Source: AC-32 sp963754265
GTDB taxonomy: Bacteria > Actinomycetota > Thermoleophilia > Gaiellales > Gaiellaceae
DNA: 64,000 nucleotides
NCBI GenBank assembly: GCA_963754265.1
Contig: CAVWFB010000001.1
Location: forward strand, 186,001-250,000
Direction: 5' to 3'
The notes below the pieces were generated by a model. It searched no databases. It worked only from the letters and a program-made list of their open reading frames with translations, and was not told where the DNA came from. Positions within the stretch are counted from its first letter, which is position 1. The number at the start of each line of letters is the position of its first letter. Positions 52,237 to 63,998 of this stretch are shown here, in pieces. A program made the position numbers and the translations under genes.

Positions 52237-53874
52237 CTACTTCTTGCACAGGCGCGCGAGGTCGATGCCGTACAGGAGCTGGACGTGGATGCAGCCCATC
52301 TTCTTGCTGAAGAACTCCGGGAAGACGCGGTTCGACCACGGCGCCCACGGAGCGTCCTGCATGATGCTCTTCTCGACGCCGGCCCAGCGCTGGTTCACGG
52401 CCGGCGTGAGGACCGGAGCCTTCTTCAGGCTCTCGATCTGAGAGTTGACCTTCTTGTTGCTGTAGTACGAGTAGTTGTTGTTGTTCTGGTCGACGATCCG
52501 GTTGCCGTTCAGCAGCACGTCGAACCAGTCGAGCGGATGCGGGTAGTCCTCGAGCCAGCGTGCCCAGCCCGTCTGCGCCTTCGTGTTCCGGTTGCCGATC
52601 GTCGTGTAGTAGGTCGCCCGCGGAAGCGTCGTCAGCTTGGCGTTGAGGCCGATGCTGTTCAGGACGCTCGTGTAGTACTGAGCGGCCGTCAGGGCATCGG
52701 AGACCTCACGCGTCCACACCGTCACGTTCGCGCCCTTGGCGCCGGCGGCGGTGATCATCTGCCGGGCCTTGGTGACATTGTGGTTGTACAGCGTCAGCTT
52801 CCGGTACGACGGGTACGTCGGCGGCAGGATGTTCTGGGTCGGCTGACCCAGCCCGCCCCAGACAAGCGTCTGCAGCGCCTTGCGGTCGATCGCGTAGTTG
52901 ACCGCCTGGCGGACCTTCAGCTTGTTGAAGGGCGCCACGTTGACGTTCATCCAGAAGTAGTACGTGTTCGCGGTCTTGCGCAGGAGCAGGTGCCCACGAT
53001 TCTTGACGCTGGCGATGCGGTCGGGCGGAATGGCTCCGTTCGAGTAGTCCGCTGACCCGCCGATCACCCGCTGCGTCGCCGTGTTGGCGTCACCGATGAG
53101 GCTGACCTCGACCCGGTTCGGGTTCCCGCGCGGAATGTCCTTCGTCGGCTTGAAGAACCTGTTCCGCAACATCGTGAACCCTCGGTTCGGGGTGTAGCCG
53201 ACGATGCGGTACGGCCCCGACGCGGGGATGTTCCCGTTGTGCAGTGCGGGCGTCGTCCCGGCCGGCACCGGCGCAGCAAAGATCAGCGCCAGAATAGTCA
53301 GGAAGTCGCCTCGCGGCTTGGCCATCCGGATGTTGATCGTCCTCTTGGCATTGTTCGCCGTGATGCCCGAGATGTCACCGCCCGCCGTCGGATGCGCGGC
53401 GTAGGCCTCCGCACCGGCGATGTCGGTGTAGAAGCCGACGCCCTGACCCTGGGCCAGGAAGCCTCGCTTGATCGCGTACTCGAAGTCGGATGCCTTGATT
53501 GCCTGCCCGTTCGAGTACTTCAAGCCACTGCGCAGCTTGAACTTGTACAACTTGCCGTTCGCCGAGATGGACGGCAGCGATTGGGCGAGACCCGGTACGA
53601 GCTTGTAACCACTAGGGCCGTCCACGTGCCGGTAGGTCAGGAGCGTCTCCCAGACGTTCCACATCGCCCACCAGCTCTGGCCCGTGTATGCCTGCTGCGG
53701 GTCTAGATAGTCGATCGTGTCGAGCACCGCCTTGAGCGTGCCGAATGCCTGCGAATGCTTCGGCGCCGCCTTCGTGCGGTTTGCCGCGACTCCGTACGCC
53801 GCGACCATCAGCGAGAACCCGGCCGCCAGAGCAAGAGCGCTCAAAAGCCAGGTCCACCTGCGCTTACTAGTCAT
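52237..53874 (-). CDS. Family-5 extracellular solute-binding protein (set 2)
   Basis: 545 aa. Signal peptide WTWLLSALALAAGFSLMVAA without a lipobox; the mature protein has the DppA/OppA fold (DYLDPQQAYTGQSWWAMW, LRSGLKYSNGQAIKASDFEY, NTYYFWMNVNVAPFNKLKVR, NNYSYYSNKKVNSQIESLKK). A GGGGAGG ribosome site precedes ATG. Ligand may be oligopeptide, but such proteins also bind sugars, metals or glutathione. Confidence 0.92.
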   Translation of the reverse strand: MTSKRRWTWLLSALALAAGFSLMVAAYGVAANRTKAAPKHSQAFGTLKAVLDTIDYLDPQQAYTGQSWWAMWNVWETLLTYRHVDGPSGYKLVPGLAQSLPSISANGKLYKFKLRSGLKYSNGQAIKASDFEYAIKRGFLAQGQGVGFYTDIAGAEAYAAHPTAGGDISGITANNAKRTINIRMAKPRGDFLTILALIFAAPVPAGTTPALHNGNIPASGPYRIVGYTPNRGFTMLRNRFFKPTKDIPRGNPNRVEVSLIGDANTATQRVIGGSADYSNGAIPPDRIASVKNRGHLLLRKTANTYYFWMNVNVAPFNKLKVRQAVNYAIDRKALQTLVWGGLGQPTQNILPPTYPSYRKLTLYNHNVTKARQMITAAGAKGANVTVWTREVSDALTAAQYYTSVLNSIGLNAKLTTLPRATYYTTIGNRNTKAQTGWARWLEDYPHPLDWFDVLLNGNRIVDQNNNNYSYYSNKKVNSQIESLKKAPVLTPAVNQRWAGVEKSIMQDAPWAPWSNRVFPEFFSKKMGCIHVQLLYGIDLARLCKK

Positions 53875-53980
53875 TGCACCTCCCCGTAGCTAAACCCCGG
53901 TCGATTGCTGGGGCCAATCTTCGCAAACAGGAGACGTCCTGACCAGCATTCTGTTAGGCCGCACGCGAAATGTGGCGTCG

Positions 53981-54952
53981 CTAGGCGGGGCGGATCCGGG
54001 GGTCGAGCCGCGCGTACAGGATGTCCACGATCGCGCTCAAGATCGAGATGAAGAAGGCGCCGTAGATGACGGTCGCCATGATCACCGGCAGGTCGAGCTG
54101 GGTGAGAGCGTTGTAGGTGAGGCGGCCCACGCCGGGCAGGTTGAAGACGACCTCGGTGAGTAGTGCGCCGCCGCCGACGAGGACGCCGAAATCGAGCCCG
54201 AACAAGGACACGAAGGTGATCATCGAGTTGCGCAGGACGTGCCGGACGATGACCTGCTTGGGCGGGAGGCCCTTGGCCTTGGCCGTGCGGACGTAGTCCT
54301 CGTTCTGAATGTCGAGCATGTTGGCGCGGAGCACACGCGCGTAGAACCCGATGTAGAGGATCGACAGGGTGATCCAGGGGATGATCAGGTGCAGGAACCA
54401 TTGCCACGGGTCCTGTGTGAACGGCACGTACCCGAGCGGAGGCACCCACCTGAAGAAGATGGTGTCGTGCAGCCGGTCCTGCGTGATCAGGTTCAGAACC
54501 TCGCCCAGCCAGAAGACGGGCATCGAGATCCCGATCAGCGCCAGGATCATTAATAACGGGTCCACGAAGCTGCCCTTGAAGGTGACCGCCAATATGCCCA
54601 TCGCAACGGCGCCTATCACCCAGAGGATGGCCGCCCCGAAGACGAGCGAGAACGTCACCGGCGCGGCGGACAGGATCGCCGGCACGACCTCGAGGGCCTG
54701 GTTCCCGTAGGAGACGAGGTCGCGCGAGATGAAGAGCCGCTTCATCATCAACCCGTAGCGGACGGGGAGCGGACGGTCGAGACCGAACTCGTGCTTGACC
54801 GCGGCGACCGTCTCGGGTGATGGGTTGCGGCCGGCGAGGCGTGCGCTCGGGTCGACGCCCGGTGTGGCGAAGAAGAGGACGAAGACGACCACCGTGATCG
54901 TGAACAGCACGGCCACGAGCCCGATCAGGCGCCTGACGATGAAGGCGAGCAT
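53981..54952 (-). CDS. Oligopeptide-type ABC permease, OppB/DppB type (set 1)
   Basis: 323 aa. FIVRRLIGLVAVLFTITVVV opening, EAA loop YVRTAKAKGLPPKQVIVRHV, C-terminal LYARLDPRIRPA. It is adjacent to OppC upstream with no gap. The 106-base space to the second binding-protein gene has a ribosome site but no obvious terminator, so the whole block may be one operon. Confidence 0.94.
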   Translation of the reverse strand: MLAFIVRRLIGLVAVLFTITVVVFVLFFATPGVDPSARLAGRNPSPETVAAVKHEFGLDRPLPVRYGLMMKRLFISRDLVSYGNQALEVVPAILSAAPVTFSLVFGAAILWVIGAVAMGILAVTFKGSFVDPLLMILALIGISMPVFWLGEVLNLITQDRLHDTIFFRWVPPLGYVPFTQDPWQWFLHLIIPWITLSILYIGFYARVLRANMLDIQNEDYVRTAKAKGLPPKQVIVRHVLRNSMITFVSLFGLDFGVLVGGGALLTEVVFNLPGVGRLTYNALTQLDLPVIMATVIYGAFFISILSAIVDILYARLDPRIRPA

Positions 54953-56011
54953 CTACTCGCGGACGCGTACCTTCGCGCGCGGGTCGAGTGCGTCGCGGAC
55001 GCCGTCGCCGAGGACGTTCAGCGACAGGACCGTCAGCACGATCATGATTCCGGGCGCGATCGCCACCCAGGGTCGCGTGTAGAGCAGCCCCTGGCCGTCC
55101 TGGATGACCGTCCCCCAGCTCGCCTTCGGCGGTTGCACGCCAATCGAGAGGAACGAGAGCGCTGCCTCGGTCAGCACCGTCGTCGCGATCATCAGCGGGA
55201 ACATCACGATGACCGTCGAGACGACGTTGGGCAGGATCTCGGCGAACATGAGACGGAGGTTCGAGGCTCCCTGCGAGACCGAGGCCTCGACGTACTCCTT
55301 CTCGCGCGTTGAGAGCACCTGGCCGCGCACCGGACGGTAGACGTAGGGCACATAGATAAGCGCGATGACCAGGGTGGGGATCCAGAGGCTCGTCGCCTGG
55401 ATGTGGATGAACCACAGCTGCACTCCGCCGGGTGTCGTCAGCAGCACGGTGGCGATCGTGATCGCAAGCAGGTAGACCGGGAACGCCCAGATGAGATCCA
55501 TCACACGCGAGACGATCGTGTCGAACCAGCCCTGGAAGAAGCCGGCGAGGAGGGCGAACACGAGCGCGAGGAGGCAGCAGATCAGCGCCGAGCCGATCCC
55601 GATCAGGAGCGAGGCACGGCCGCCGTAGAGGACGCGTGCCGCCACGTCGCGGCCCTGATTGTCGGCCCCCAGGAAGTAATTCGAGTGCCAGGTCGGGCCG
55701 ATGGGTGTCTCCCCGAGGCCGAGCCCTCCGCCGCCCTGCTGAACGACGTCGACTGTCTTGCCATCGACGACGGTCGTCCCGGAGATGTTCGAGACGAACG
55801 GGTCGGTGTGGGCGATGTGCTTGGAGTAGACGGGCGCGAGGAAGCTGATGATGACGATCACCAGGAACAGGATGATCCCGGCCATTGCCACCCGGTCGCG
55901 AACGAGGCGGCGCCCGGCGATGCGCCAGGGACTCCGACCGGAGATCTCCCTGACGGTCTCGCCGGGCGCCAGCCGTACTTCTGGCTCCGGCTCGAATGCG
56001 AATTCAGCCAC
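54953..56011 (-). CDS. Oligopeptide-type ABC permease, OppC/DppC type (set 1)
   Basis: 352 aa. FLGADNQGRDVAARVLYGGR is the family motif; EAA loop KEYVEASVSQGASNLRLMF; C-terminus DGVRDALDPRAKVRVRE. Similar in layout to the OppC of set 2, as expected from duplication of a binding-protein/permease module. Confidence 0.94.
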   Translation of the reverse strand: MAEFAFEPEPEVRLAPGETVREISGRSPWRIAGRRLVRDRVAMAGIILFLVIVIISFLAPVYSKHIAHTDPFVSNISGTTVVDGKTVDVVQQGGGGLGLGETPIGPTWHSNYFLGADNQGRDVAARVLYGGRASLLIGIGSALICCLLALVFALLAGFFQGWFDTIVSRVMDLIWAFPVYLLAITIATVLLTTPGGVQLWFIHIQATSLWIPTLVIALIYVPYVYRPVRGQVLSTREKEYVEASVSQGASNLRLMFAEILPNVVSTVIVMFPLMIATTVLTEAALSFLSIGVQPPKASWGTVIQDGQGLLYTRPWVAIAPGIMIVLTVLSLNVLGDGVRDALDPRAKVRVRE

Positions 56012-56031
56012 GCGCCGTCCTTATCTGCTCC

Positions 56032-57729
56032 TTACTTCACCACCGAGGCCTGATCCAAGAGGAAGTACCACTGCGGGCTGAACTGGTAGCCCGTGACGCG
56101 GTTCGAGAGCACGTCGATGTACTTCGGGTTGAACATCGCGACCCACGGCGCCTGGTCGACGACCTCCTTGTCGACCGTGGCCCAGAGGTTGTTGGCCCCG
56201 GCCGGGTCGGTGATGCCCATCTGCCCGGCCTGGTCCATCTTCGCCTGGATTCCCTTGTTGCAGAACTCGGCGATGTTCGGGCTCGAGTTGCTGCCGGGGT
56301 GGAACGAGCCGCACCCGAGGAGGATGTTGAGGAAGTCGGAGGCGGCCGGGTAGTCCTGGTACCAGCTCGAGTATGCGAACTGCGGCTTGTTGTCCGAGTT
56401 CTGCGCGTACGGGTACTGGATATCCGGCGAAAGCGCCTGCAGCGTGGCCTTGTAGCCGAGGTTGTTCAGCAGCCCGACGAAGTAGAGACCGAGGTCGCGG
56501 TCGACCGTGTTCGTGGTCGTGTTGACCTTGACCGCGGCGCCCTTGGTGCCCGAGGCGTTGATCAGCTGCTTGGCCTTGGCCATGTCGGGGCCCGTCCACT
56601 TGTCGGTCGCGCTGCCCGAGGTGTAGGGGCAGTACGGCTTGTAGCCCGGGAAGTTGGGCGGCAGGATCTGGCAGGTCGCGACGGCGAGCTTCGGGCCACC
56701 GTAGATCTTGACCAGCGCGTTGCGATCGGTCGCGTAGTTGACACCCTGCCGTGCCTTGAGGTTGTTGAACGGCGGGATCCGCGTGTTGAACGCGAAGTAC
56801 CAGACCGCCGTCAGCGGGTTGACGTGCACACGGTCGGCGTACTTCGTGCTCAGTTCGTTGAGGCGATCCGCAGGCGGCTGGTCGAACATCCAGTCGGCCG
56901 TGTTGTTCTCGACCGCCGTCACCTGCGACTCGGGCGTGAACCCAAACTTCTGGACGATCACGTCCGGGTTGCCATCGGGCTGAGCGTCTTTCGACCACTC
57001 CTTGAAGAAGGTGTTGCGGACGAGCTTGATCTGCTTGTTCGGCGAGTACTGGACCCACTTGTAGGCGCCGGTGCCAGGCGGCGGGATGTTCACGTTCGTC
57101 GCCGGCGTGCTCGAAGGCAGGATGAACGCGAACGGAACCGCGAGCTTGTCCAGGAACTCCGGATCGGCCGTGGTCAGGTGGAACGTGACCTTGTCGCCGT
57201 TGACGACGACCCCCTTCGAGAGGTCGCACGTCTTGGGCGTCTTGATGCACGCATCGGCGCCCTGGATCACGTTGTACCAGGTGCCCGCGTTCGGGCTGTT
57301 GCCGATCTTGAAGAGCCGCTCGAAGGTCGACTTCACGTCGGCGCCGTCGAGCGTCGAGCCGTCGGAGAACTTGATCCCCTTCCGCAGCGTGAACGTCCAG
57401 GTCTTGCCGCCGTTCGTCGGCTTCGGGATCGACTCGGCCAGGTCGGGCACCTTCTCGGTCCCCGGCTTGCCGCCCAGTCGCTTGAAGGCGATGAGGCCGT
57501 CGTGCGACATGATCAGCAGCTGCCACTCCTGCAACGTGTAGTTCACCTGCGGATCTGGCGAGCCAGACGGCGCGGCGTTCGCGACGGTCACGAGCGTGCC
57601 GCCCTTCCCGCCTGCGCTCGTGCTGCTCGTGGTGGTGCTGCTGCTCGACTTCGAGCTGCCACCGCAACCCGAGGCGACCAGCGCCAGCGTGACAACTACT
57701 CCAAAGAAACCGACGAACCAGCGCTTCAC
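56032..57729 (-). CDS. Family-5 solute-binding lipoprotein (set 1)
   Basis: About 565 aa from GTG 57729, chosen because GGAAGGAG abuts the ATG at 57738 and is correctly spaced for the GTG. Lipobox LVASGC follows the helix FVGFFGVVVTLALVA, then a Ser/Thr linker. The body has RKGIKFSDGSTLDGADVKST, EWSKDAQPDGNPDVIV, TCQILPPNFPGYKPYCPYT and YPAASDFLNILLGCGSF. It is strikingly like the binding domain of the cyclase fusion at 15868-17400: TCQILPP, FPGY.PYCP and EWSK.AQPDG.P all match. First gene of the transporter operon. Confidence 0.93.
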   Translation of the reverse strand: MKRWFVGFFGVVVTLALVASGCGGSSKSSSSTTTSSTSAGGKGGTLVTVANAAPSGSPDPQVNYTLQEWQLLIMSHDGLIAFKRLGGKPGTEKVPDLAESIPKPTNGGKTWTFTLRKGIKFSDGSTLDGADVKSTFERLFKIGNSPNAGTWYNVIQGADACIKTPKTCDLSKGVVVNGDKVTFHLTTADPEFLDKLAVPFAFILPSSTPATNVNIPPPGTGAYKWVQYSPNKQIKLVRNTFFKEWSKDAQPDGNPDVIVQKFGFTPESQVTAVENNTADWMFDQPPADRLNELSTKYADRVHVNPLTAVWYFAFNTRIPPFNNLKARQGVNYATDRNALVKIYGGPKLAVATCQILPPNFPGYKPYCPYTSGSATDKWTGPDMAKAKQLINASGTKGAAVKVNTTTNTVDRDLGLYFVGLLNNLGYKATLQALSPDIQYPYAQNSDNKPQFAYSSWYQDYPAASDFLNILLGCGSFHPGSNSSPNIAEFCNKGIQAKMDQAGQMGITDPAGANNLWATVDKEVVDQAPWVAMFNPKYIDVLSNRVTGYQFSPQWYFLLDQASVVK

Positions 57730-57761
57730 CCGGACCATCTCCTTCCGGTCGACACAGGGGC

Positions 57762-57777
57762 TCCGTACTACTACGGA
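57762..57777. promoter_or_regulatory. Inverted repeat upstream of the set 1 binding-protein gene
   Basis: TCCGTACTACTACGGA: six-base perfect arms around CTAC, 33 bases before the GTG start. A possible operator for the transporter operon. No regulator gene is adjacent. Confidence 0.4.
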
Positions 57778-57839
57778 CGCCGAGCGAGGGCCGGATGTTA
57801 GCGGCCTTTGTTAGCGCAGTGTTTAGTTGTCGCTATCGC

Positions 57840-58973
<1,134 letters not shown>

Positions 58974-59054
58974 TGTAGGGCGATTGTCCTCGACTGGCCA
59001 GGGGTATGCGGCCCTCGACCGGGCTCGATGGACAAAACGCGATCCTTGCTTTCT

Positions 59055-61235
59055 CTATTCCGCGACAGCAGCCTCTTTGGTTTCCTTGCGCGCAGGAAAG
59101 TCGAACTCGACTTTGCCCTCACCGTTCAAGACGAGGCGCGCGCGAAAAGGTTTGCCGGCGCGTGAGCGGAAGCCCGAGATGACCTCCTTCGTCTTGCCCT
59201 CCTCGAGCAGCTGGCGCGCGATCTCGGGGGTGAGGGTACGGCCCGCGACGCGCTTCCAGATGACGAAGCCGCAGCCCGTCTCCTCGCGGCTCTTCCAGCT
59301 CGTGCACCCGTAGGCCTTCGAGTTCTCCTTGATGATCTCGCCGGTCTCGGCGCCGCAGCGCGGGCATAGGCCGAGCTCGACGCGCTCGGGGCGCAGCTTC
59401 TCCTTGTCGAGCGCGGCGATCTTCTCGACGGTCGCGCGCGTGAAGTTCTCGATGTCCTTGATGAACGCGCCTCGCTCGTCGGCGCCGTGCTCGATGTCGG
59501 TCAGACGCTTCTCCCAGTCGCCGGTCAGCTCGGGCGAGGTGAGCGGATGCTCCTCGAGCATCGAGATCACCTGGAGGCCCTTCGGCGTGGGGGTCAGATC
59601 CTTGCCCGCGCGCTCGATGTACTCGCGGCGGATGAGGGTCTCGATCGTTTCCGCGCGTGTGGCCGGAGTGCCAAGCCCGCTCTCCTTCATCGCCTCGCGC
59701 AGCTCCTCGTCGTCGATCAGCTTGCCGGCGGTCTCCATCGCGGAGAGCAGCGTTGCCTCGGTGTAGCGGGGCGGGGGCTTCGTCTCCTTGGCCTCGACCT
59801 CGGCGCTCACGCACTTGACGCTCTGGCCCTGCTCGAGCGGCGGCAGCTCGGCGCTCTCGTTCTCGGAATCCTCTTCCTGTTGGCGGGCCTTCCGGTCCTC
59901 GTCCGACTCGAGCCCGTAGACGCCGCGCCAGCCGGCCTCGAGCGTGATCTTGCCGCGGCTTCGGAACCGCTCCTCCTCGACCACGGTGATGATCGTCGTC
60001 CGCGCGTAGCGGGCAGGTGGGTGGAAGACGGCGAGGAAGCGTCGGGCGACGAGGTCGAAGATGCGCCGCTCGTCCGGCGAGAAACGGTCGAGCTCGTGCT
60101 CGACGTCGGTCGGGATGATCGCGTGGTGGTCGGTGACCTTCGAGTCGTTGACCACCCGTCCGAGCGGCAGCTGCTGGAGCCCGAGCACGTAGCGCGCCGC
60201 CTCGGCGTAGTCGGGGATCGGCTGCAGCGTGGCCGCGGTCGGCTTCAGCTGAGAGACGAGGTCCCCGGAGAGCCAGCGGGAGTTCGTGCGCGGATAGGTG
60301 ATCGCCTTCTTGTCCTCGTAGAGCGACTGCGCGGCCTGCAGCGTTCGGCGAGCCGAGAAGCCGAAGCGGCGGTTCGCGTCTCTCTGCAGCGAGGTCAGGT
60401 CGTAGAGGAGCGGGGCGCGCTCCGACTGCTCCTTGCGCTCGACCGACTCGACCGTGCCCTCGGCGCCGGACACCTTCGCGGCGATCACGTCGGCGCGCTT
60501 GCCGTCCTTGAGGCGGGTCTCCTCGCCCTCGAACCAGAGGCCCTCGTAGCGCGGGTCGAACTGCGCGTGGACGAGCCAGTACGGCTCGGGGACGAAGGCC
60601 TGGATCTCGCGCTCGCGCTTCACCATCAGCGCCAGCGTCGGCGTTTGCACCCGGCCGAGCGAGACCACTCCGCCGACCCAGGCGCGACCGCGGATCGTGG
60701 CGGCGCGCGTCGCGTTCATGCCGACGAGCCAATCGGCCTCCGACCGCGAGCGCGCGGCAGCCTCCAGCTGGCGCAGCTGCTCGCCGGGACGAAGCTTCTC
60801 GAAGCCGTCCTTGATCGCCGTCTTGGTCATCGAGTTGATCCAGAGGCGCTCGACAGGCTTGTCGACACCGGAGGTCTCGTAGATGTAGGCGAAGATGAGC
60901 TCGCCCTCGCGCCCGGCATCGCAGGCGTTGACGATCCGGTCGACGTCATCGCGCTTGAGCAGCTTGTGAATCACCTTCAGCTGCTTCTCCGCCTTCTTGT
61001 CGCGCGCGCGCAGACGGAATTCCTCGGGAACGATCGGGAGGTCGGCCATCCGCCACTTCTTGAAGCGCTCGTCGTAGTCCTCGGGATCGGTCAGCTCCAC
61101 GAGGTGGCCCACCGCGAAGGTGATCACGGTGTCCTCTGACTCGAGGTAGGTGTCGTTGTTCTCAAAGCTTCCGGGGAGCGCATCGGCCAGGTCTCGGGCG
61201 ACCGACGGCTTCTCGGCGATGACAAGGGTCTTCAC
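59055..61235 (-). CDS. topB: DNA topoisomerase III (type IA)
   Basis: 726 aa from GTG 61235 (MKTLVIAEKPSVARDLADAL when initiated). Toprim DAGREGELIFAYIYE, active-site Tyr in KKAITYPRTNSRWLSGDL, and the strand-binding MNATRAATIRGRAWVGGVVS are complete. The C-terminus adds a Cys motif (LCPRCGAETGEI with later YGCTSWKSREETGCG) and a Gly/Lys basic end. Family length for TopB is 650-730. It relaxes or decatenates DNA and works with helicases in recombination; no RecQ is near. Confidence 0.95.
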   Translation of the reverse strand: MKTLVIAEKPSVARDLADALPGSFENNDTYLESEDTVITFAVGHLVELTDPEDYDERFKKWRMADLPIVPEEFRLRARDKKAEKQLKVIHKLLKRDDVDRIVNACDAGREGELIFAYIYETSGVDKPVERLWINSMTKTAIKDGFEKLRPGEQLRQLEAAARSRSEADWLVGMNATRAATIRGRAWVGGVVSLGRVQTPTLALMVKREREIQAFVPEPYWLVHAQFDPRYEGLWFEGEETRLKDGKRADVIAAKVSGAEGTVESVERKEQSERAPLLYDLTSLQRDANRRFGFSARRTLQAAQSLYEDKKAITYPRTNSRWLSGDLVSQLKPTAATLQPIPDYAEAARYVLGLQQLPLGRVVNDSKVTDHHAIIPTDVEHELDRFSPDERRIFDLVARRFLAVFHPPARYARTTIITVVEEERFRSRGKITLEAGWRGVYGLESDEDRKARQQEEDSENESAELPPLEQGQSVKCVSAEVEAKETKPPPRYTEATLLSAMETAGKLIDDEELREAMKESGLGTPATRAETIETLIRREYIERAGKDLTPTPKGLQVISMLEEHPLTSPELTGDWEKRLTDIEHGADERGAFIKDIENFTRATVEKIAALDKEKLRPERVELGLCPRCGAETGEIIKENSKAYGCTSWKSREETGCGFVIWKRVAGRTLTPEIARQLLEEGKTKEVISGFRSRAGKPFRARLVLNGEGKVEFDFPARKETKEAAVAE

Positions 61236-61323
61236 GCGGTCCACCTTAGCGAACGCCCGAATCGGCACCGTAGCCGGAAAAAGCGCGCGTCAAGGGCACG
61301 GAAATGTGACGATTGCGTGCCGA

Positions 61324-61935
61324 ATGGTCTCACCGTTCTACCTATTCGCCGGCGCCGTCAGTTGGCCTTTTGTGAAGGGCCTGTACCGCCTCCGCGCGAC
61401 CGGAGTCGAGCACGTGCCCGAGGGTGGCCTGGTGCTCGCAGCCAATCACACGTCCAACTTCGACCCCTGGCCCTTGGGGATGCCGCTCTTTCCTCACCGA
61501 CAGCTGAGGTTCATGGCGAAATCCGAGCTCTTCAACCCGGTGCTGACGCCGATGCTGCGCGCAGGCGGCGCGTTCAAGGTGCGGCGCGGCGAGGGAGATG
61601 TGGAGGCGATGCGCACGGCGACCGACCTGGCTCGAGAGGGCGAGATCGTGGTCATGTTCCCGGAAGGGACACGGCAGACGAAGGGCCTGCGCAAGAGACA
61701 CGAGCCGCGGGCGCATACGGGCGCCGCACGGATCGCGCTCACGGCGGGCGTCCCGCTCGTTCCCGCCGCGATCGCCGGCACCGACCGCCTGAGCCGGCTG
61801 GGCCCGCTGCGCGTCGCCTACGGTGAGCCGATCGACCTCTCCGACCTCCGGGACGTGGACGTGAAGGCGGCCTCCGAGCAAGCGACCGACCGGCTGATGA
61901 CGAAGATCGAGGAGCTCAAGGCGTTGACGAGGTGA
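61324..61935 (+). CDS. plsC: 1-acyl-sn-glycerol-3-phosphate acyltransferase (PlsC family)
   Basis: 203 aa from ATG 61324. N-terminal hydrophobic stretch FYLFAGAVSWPFVKGLYRL, catalytic NHTSNFDPW (HxxxxD), LRAGGAFKVRRGEG and glycerol-3-phosphate motif VVMFPEGTRQTKG. Makes phosphatidic acid in membrane lipid synthesis. Ends in overlap with the exonuclease start. Confidence 0.92.
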   Translation: MVSPFYLFAGAVSWPFVKGLYRLRATGVEHVPEGGLVLAANHTSNFDPWPLGMPLFPHRQLRFMAKSELFNPVLTPMLRAGGAFKVRRGEGDVEAMRTATDLAREGEIVVMFPEGTRQTKGLRKRHEPRAHTGAARIALTAGVPLVPAAIAGTDRLSRLGPLRVAYGEPIDLSDLRDVDVKAASEQATDRLMTKIEELKALTR

Positions 61936-62741
61936 GACCGCTGCTGGCAGTCGACGGGGACTCCTTCGCGCATCGCGCCTACCACGCACTGCCGAAGAGC
62001 ATCCGCCTGAACGCGGTCGTCGGCTTCTCCAACATGCTGCTGGGACTCTGGGAGGCGGAGCAACCGCGGGCGACACTGGTGGGCTGGGACAGCATCGGCT
62101 CACCGACGTACCGGAACGAAGCCTTCGAGGCCTACCAGAGCGGGCGGGTGTTCGAGGAGTCGCTGCTCGAGCAGCTCGACCTGCTGCCCGAGCTGGTCGA
62201 GGCGCTCGGGTTCGCGGCGGCGAAGGCGCCCGGATACGAGGCGGACGACTTCATGGCCGCGGCAGTCGCCTCCGAGGAGAAGCGCCGCGGAGAGACGCTC
62301 GTCGCCACCTCCGACCGCGACCTCTTCCAGCTCGCCAGCAAGCGGACGACGATTCTCCAACCCGTGCGCGGCGTTTCCGAGATCGCGCGCATCGGGCCGG
62401 ACGAGGTTCGCGAGCGGTACGGCGTCGAGCCCGAGCAGGTGCCCGACTTCATCGCGCTTCGCGGCGATCCCTCCGACCGCCTGCCCGGGGCCGCCGGGAT
62501 CGGCCCGAAGAAGGCCGCCGACATCCTGCGCGAGCACGGCAACCTGGAGGGCGCTCTGGCCGCGGGGCGATTCACGGCCGAGGCGGAGGATCTACGCCTC
62601 TACCGCCGAATTGCCGCTTTAGACGCCTCTGCCCCGCTCCCTCCCCTAGCAGACCAGACGCCCACGTGGGCAGAGGCGTCCTCCCTGGTGCGCGGCTGGG
62701 GCCTGAATCAGCTGGCCGACCGGCTGGAGAAGTTGGCCTAG
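61932..62741 (+). CDS. 5'-3' exonuclease, PolA N-terminal domain type
   Basis: 269 aa from GTG 61932. Metal-site motifs of the PIN-like 5'-nuclease: LLAVDGDSFAHRAYHALP, GWDSIGSPTYRNEAFEAY, GYEADDFMAAAVASEEKR, LVATSDRDLFQLAS, and the helix-hairpin-helix RLPGAAGIGPKKAADIL. It stands without a polymerase domain, so it acts as a separate flap/RNA-primer nuclease. Coupled to plsC by GTGA overlap, an unusual partner. Confidence 0.93.
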   Translation: MRPLLAVDGDSFAHRAYHALPKSIRLNAVVGFSNMLLGLWEAEQPRATLVGWDSIGSPTYRNEAFEAYQSGRVFEESLLEQLDLLPELVEALGFAAAKAPGYEADDFMAAAVASEEKRRGETLVATSDRDLFQLASKRTTILQPVRGVSEIARIGPDEVRERYGVEPEQVPDFIALRGDPSDRLPGAAGIGPKKAADILREHGNLEGALAAGRFTAEAEDLRLYRRIAALDASAPLPPLADQTPTWAEASSLVRGWGLNQLADRLEKLA

Positions 62742-62766
62742 GCAACCGGCTCTCACGGAGGCGCAC

Positions 62767-63612
<846 letters not shown>

Positions 63613-63614
63613 CA

Positions 63615-63642
63615 ACGGCCGGCCCGTCCGAGGGCCGGCCGT
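63615..63642 (+). terminator. Perfect 11-bp hairpin after the deacetylase-family gene
   Basis: ACGGCCGGCCC and its complement around GTCCGA, three bases past the stop codon. A GC-rich terminator with no clear T tract. Confidence 0.75.
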
Positions 63643-63722
63643 CTGCCGAAGGAAGCACAGAGCCACCGCGCTCCGACACCGTCAAGGTGGTGTCGTACGA
63701 AGTATCGGCTCGACTCGTCGCG

Positions 63723-63752
63723 CACCGTGGGTGAATCCCATCCCCCACGGTG
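63723..63752 (-). terminator. Inverted repeat past the stop of the edge LuxR gene
   Basis: CACCGTGGG and CCCACGGTG, nine-base perfect arms spaced by 12 bases, end six bases beyond the LuxR stop. It also contains a direct repeat of GGGTGAAT. Likely terminator of the leftward LuxR gene; an operator is less likely. Confidence 0.55.
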
Positions 63753-63758
63753 GGTGAA

Positions 63759-63998
63759 TTACGCGGCGCGGCGGGCGGTGGCGAGCGCGTCCAGCGCCTC
63801 GCGGCGCGAGGAGACGCCGAGCTTGCGCAACAGGCTCTTCACGTGGGAGCGGACCGTGTGCTCGGAGATGTACAGCCGCGTTGCGATTTCGTCGGTGCCG
63901 AGATGCTCGTCGAGGAGGAGCAGTACCTCGAGCTCGCGGGCGCTCAGTGCTGCGGCGATCTCGTTCGGGACGCCGCGGCCGACCCCGCCCTCGCGCAC
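63759..63998 (-). CDS. LuxR/GerE regulator, probably cut by the window edge
   Basis: At least 79 aa. GerE domain at residues 18-75: LSARELEVLLLLDEHLGTDE, IATRLYISEHTVRSHVKSLL. The reading frame is open to the window end, so a longer N-terminal sensor domain may exist outside. GTG 63998 is the first start within the window. Confidence 0.78.
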   Translation of the reverse strand: MREGGVGRGVPNEIAAALSARELEVLLLLDEHLGTDEIATRLYISEHTVRSHVKSLLRKLGVSSRREALDALATARRAA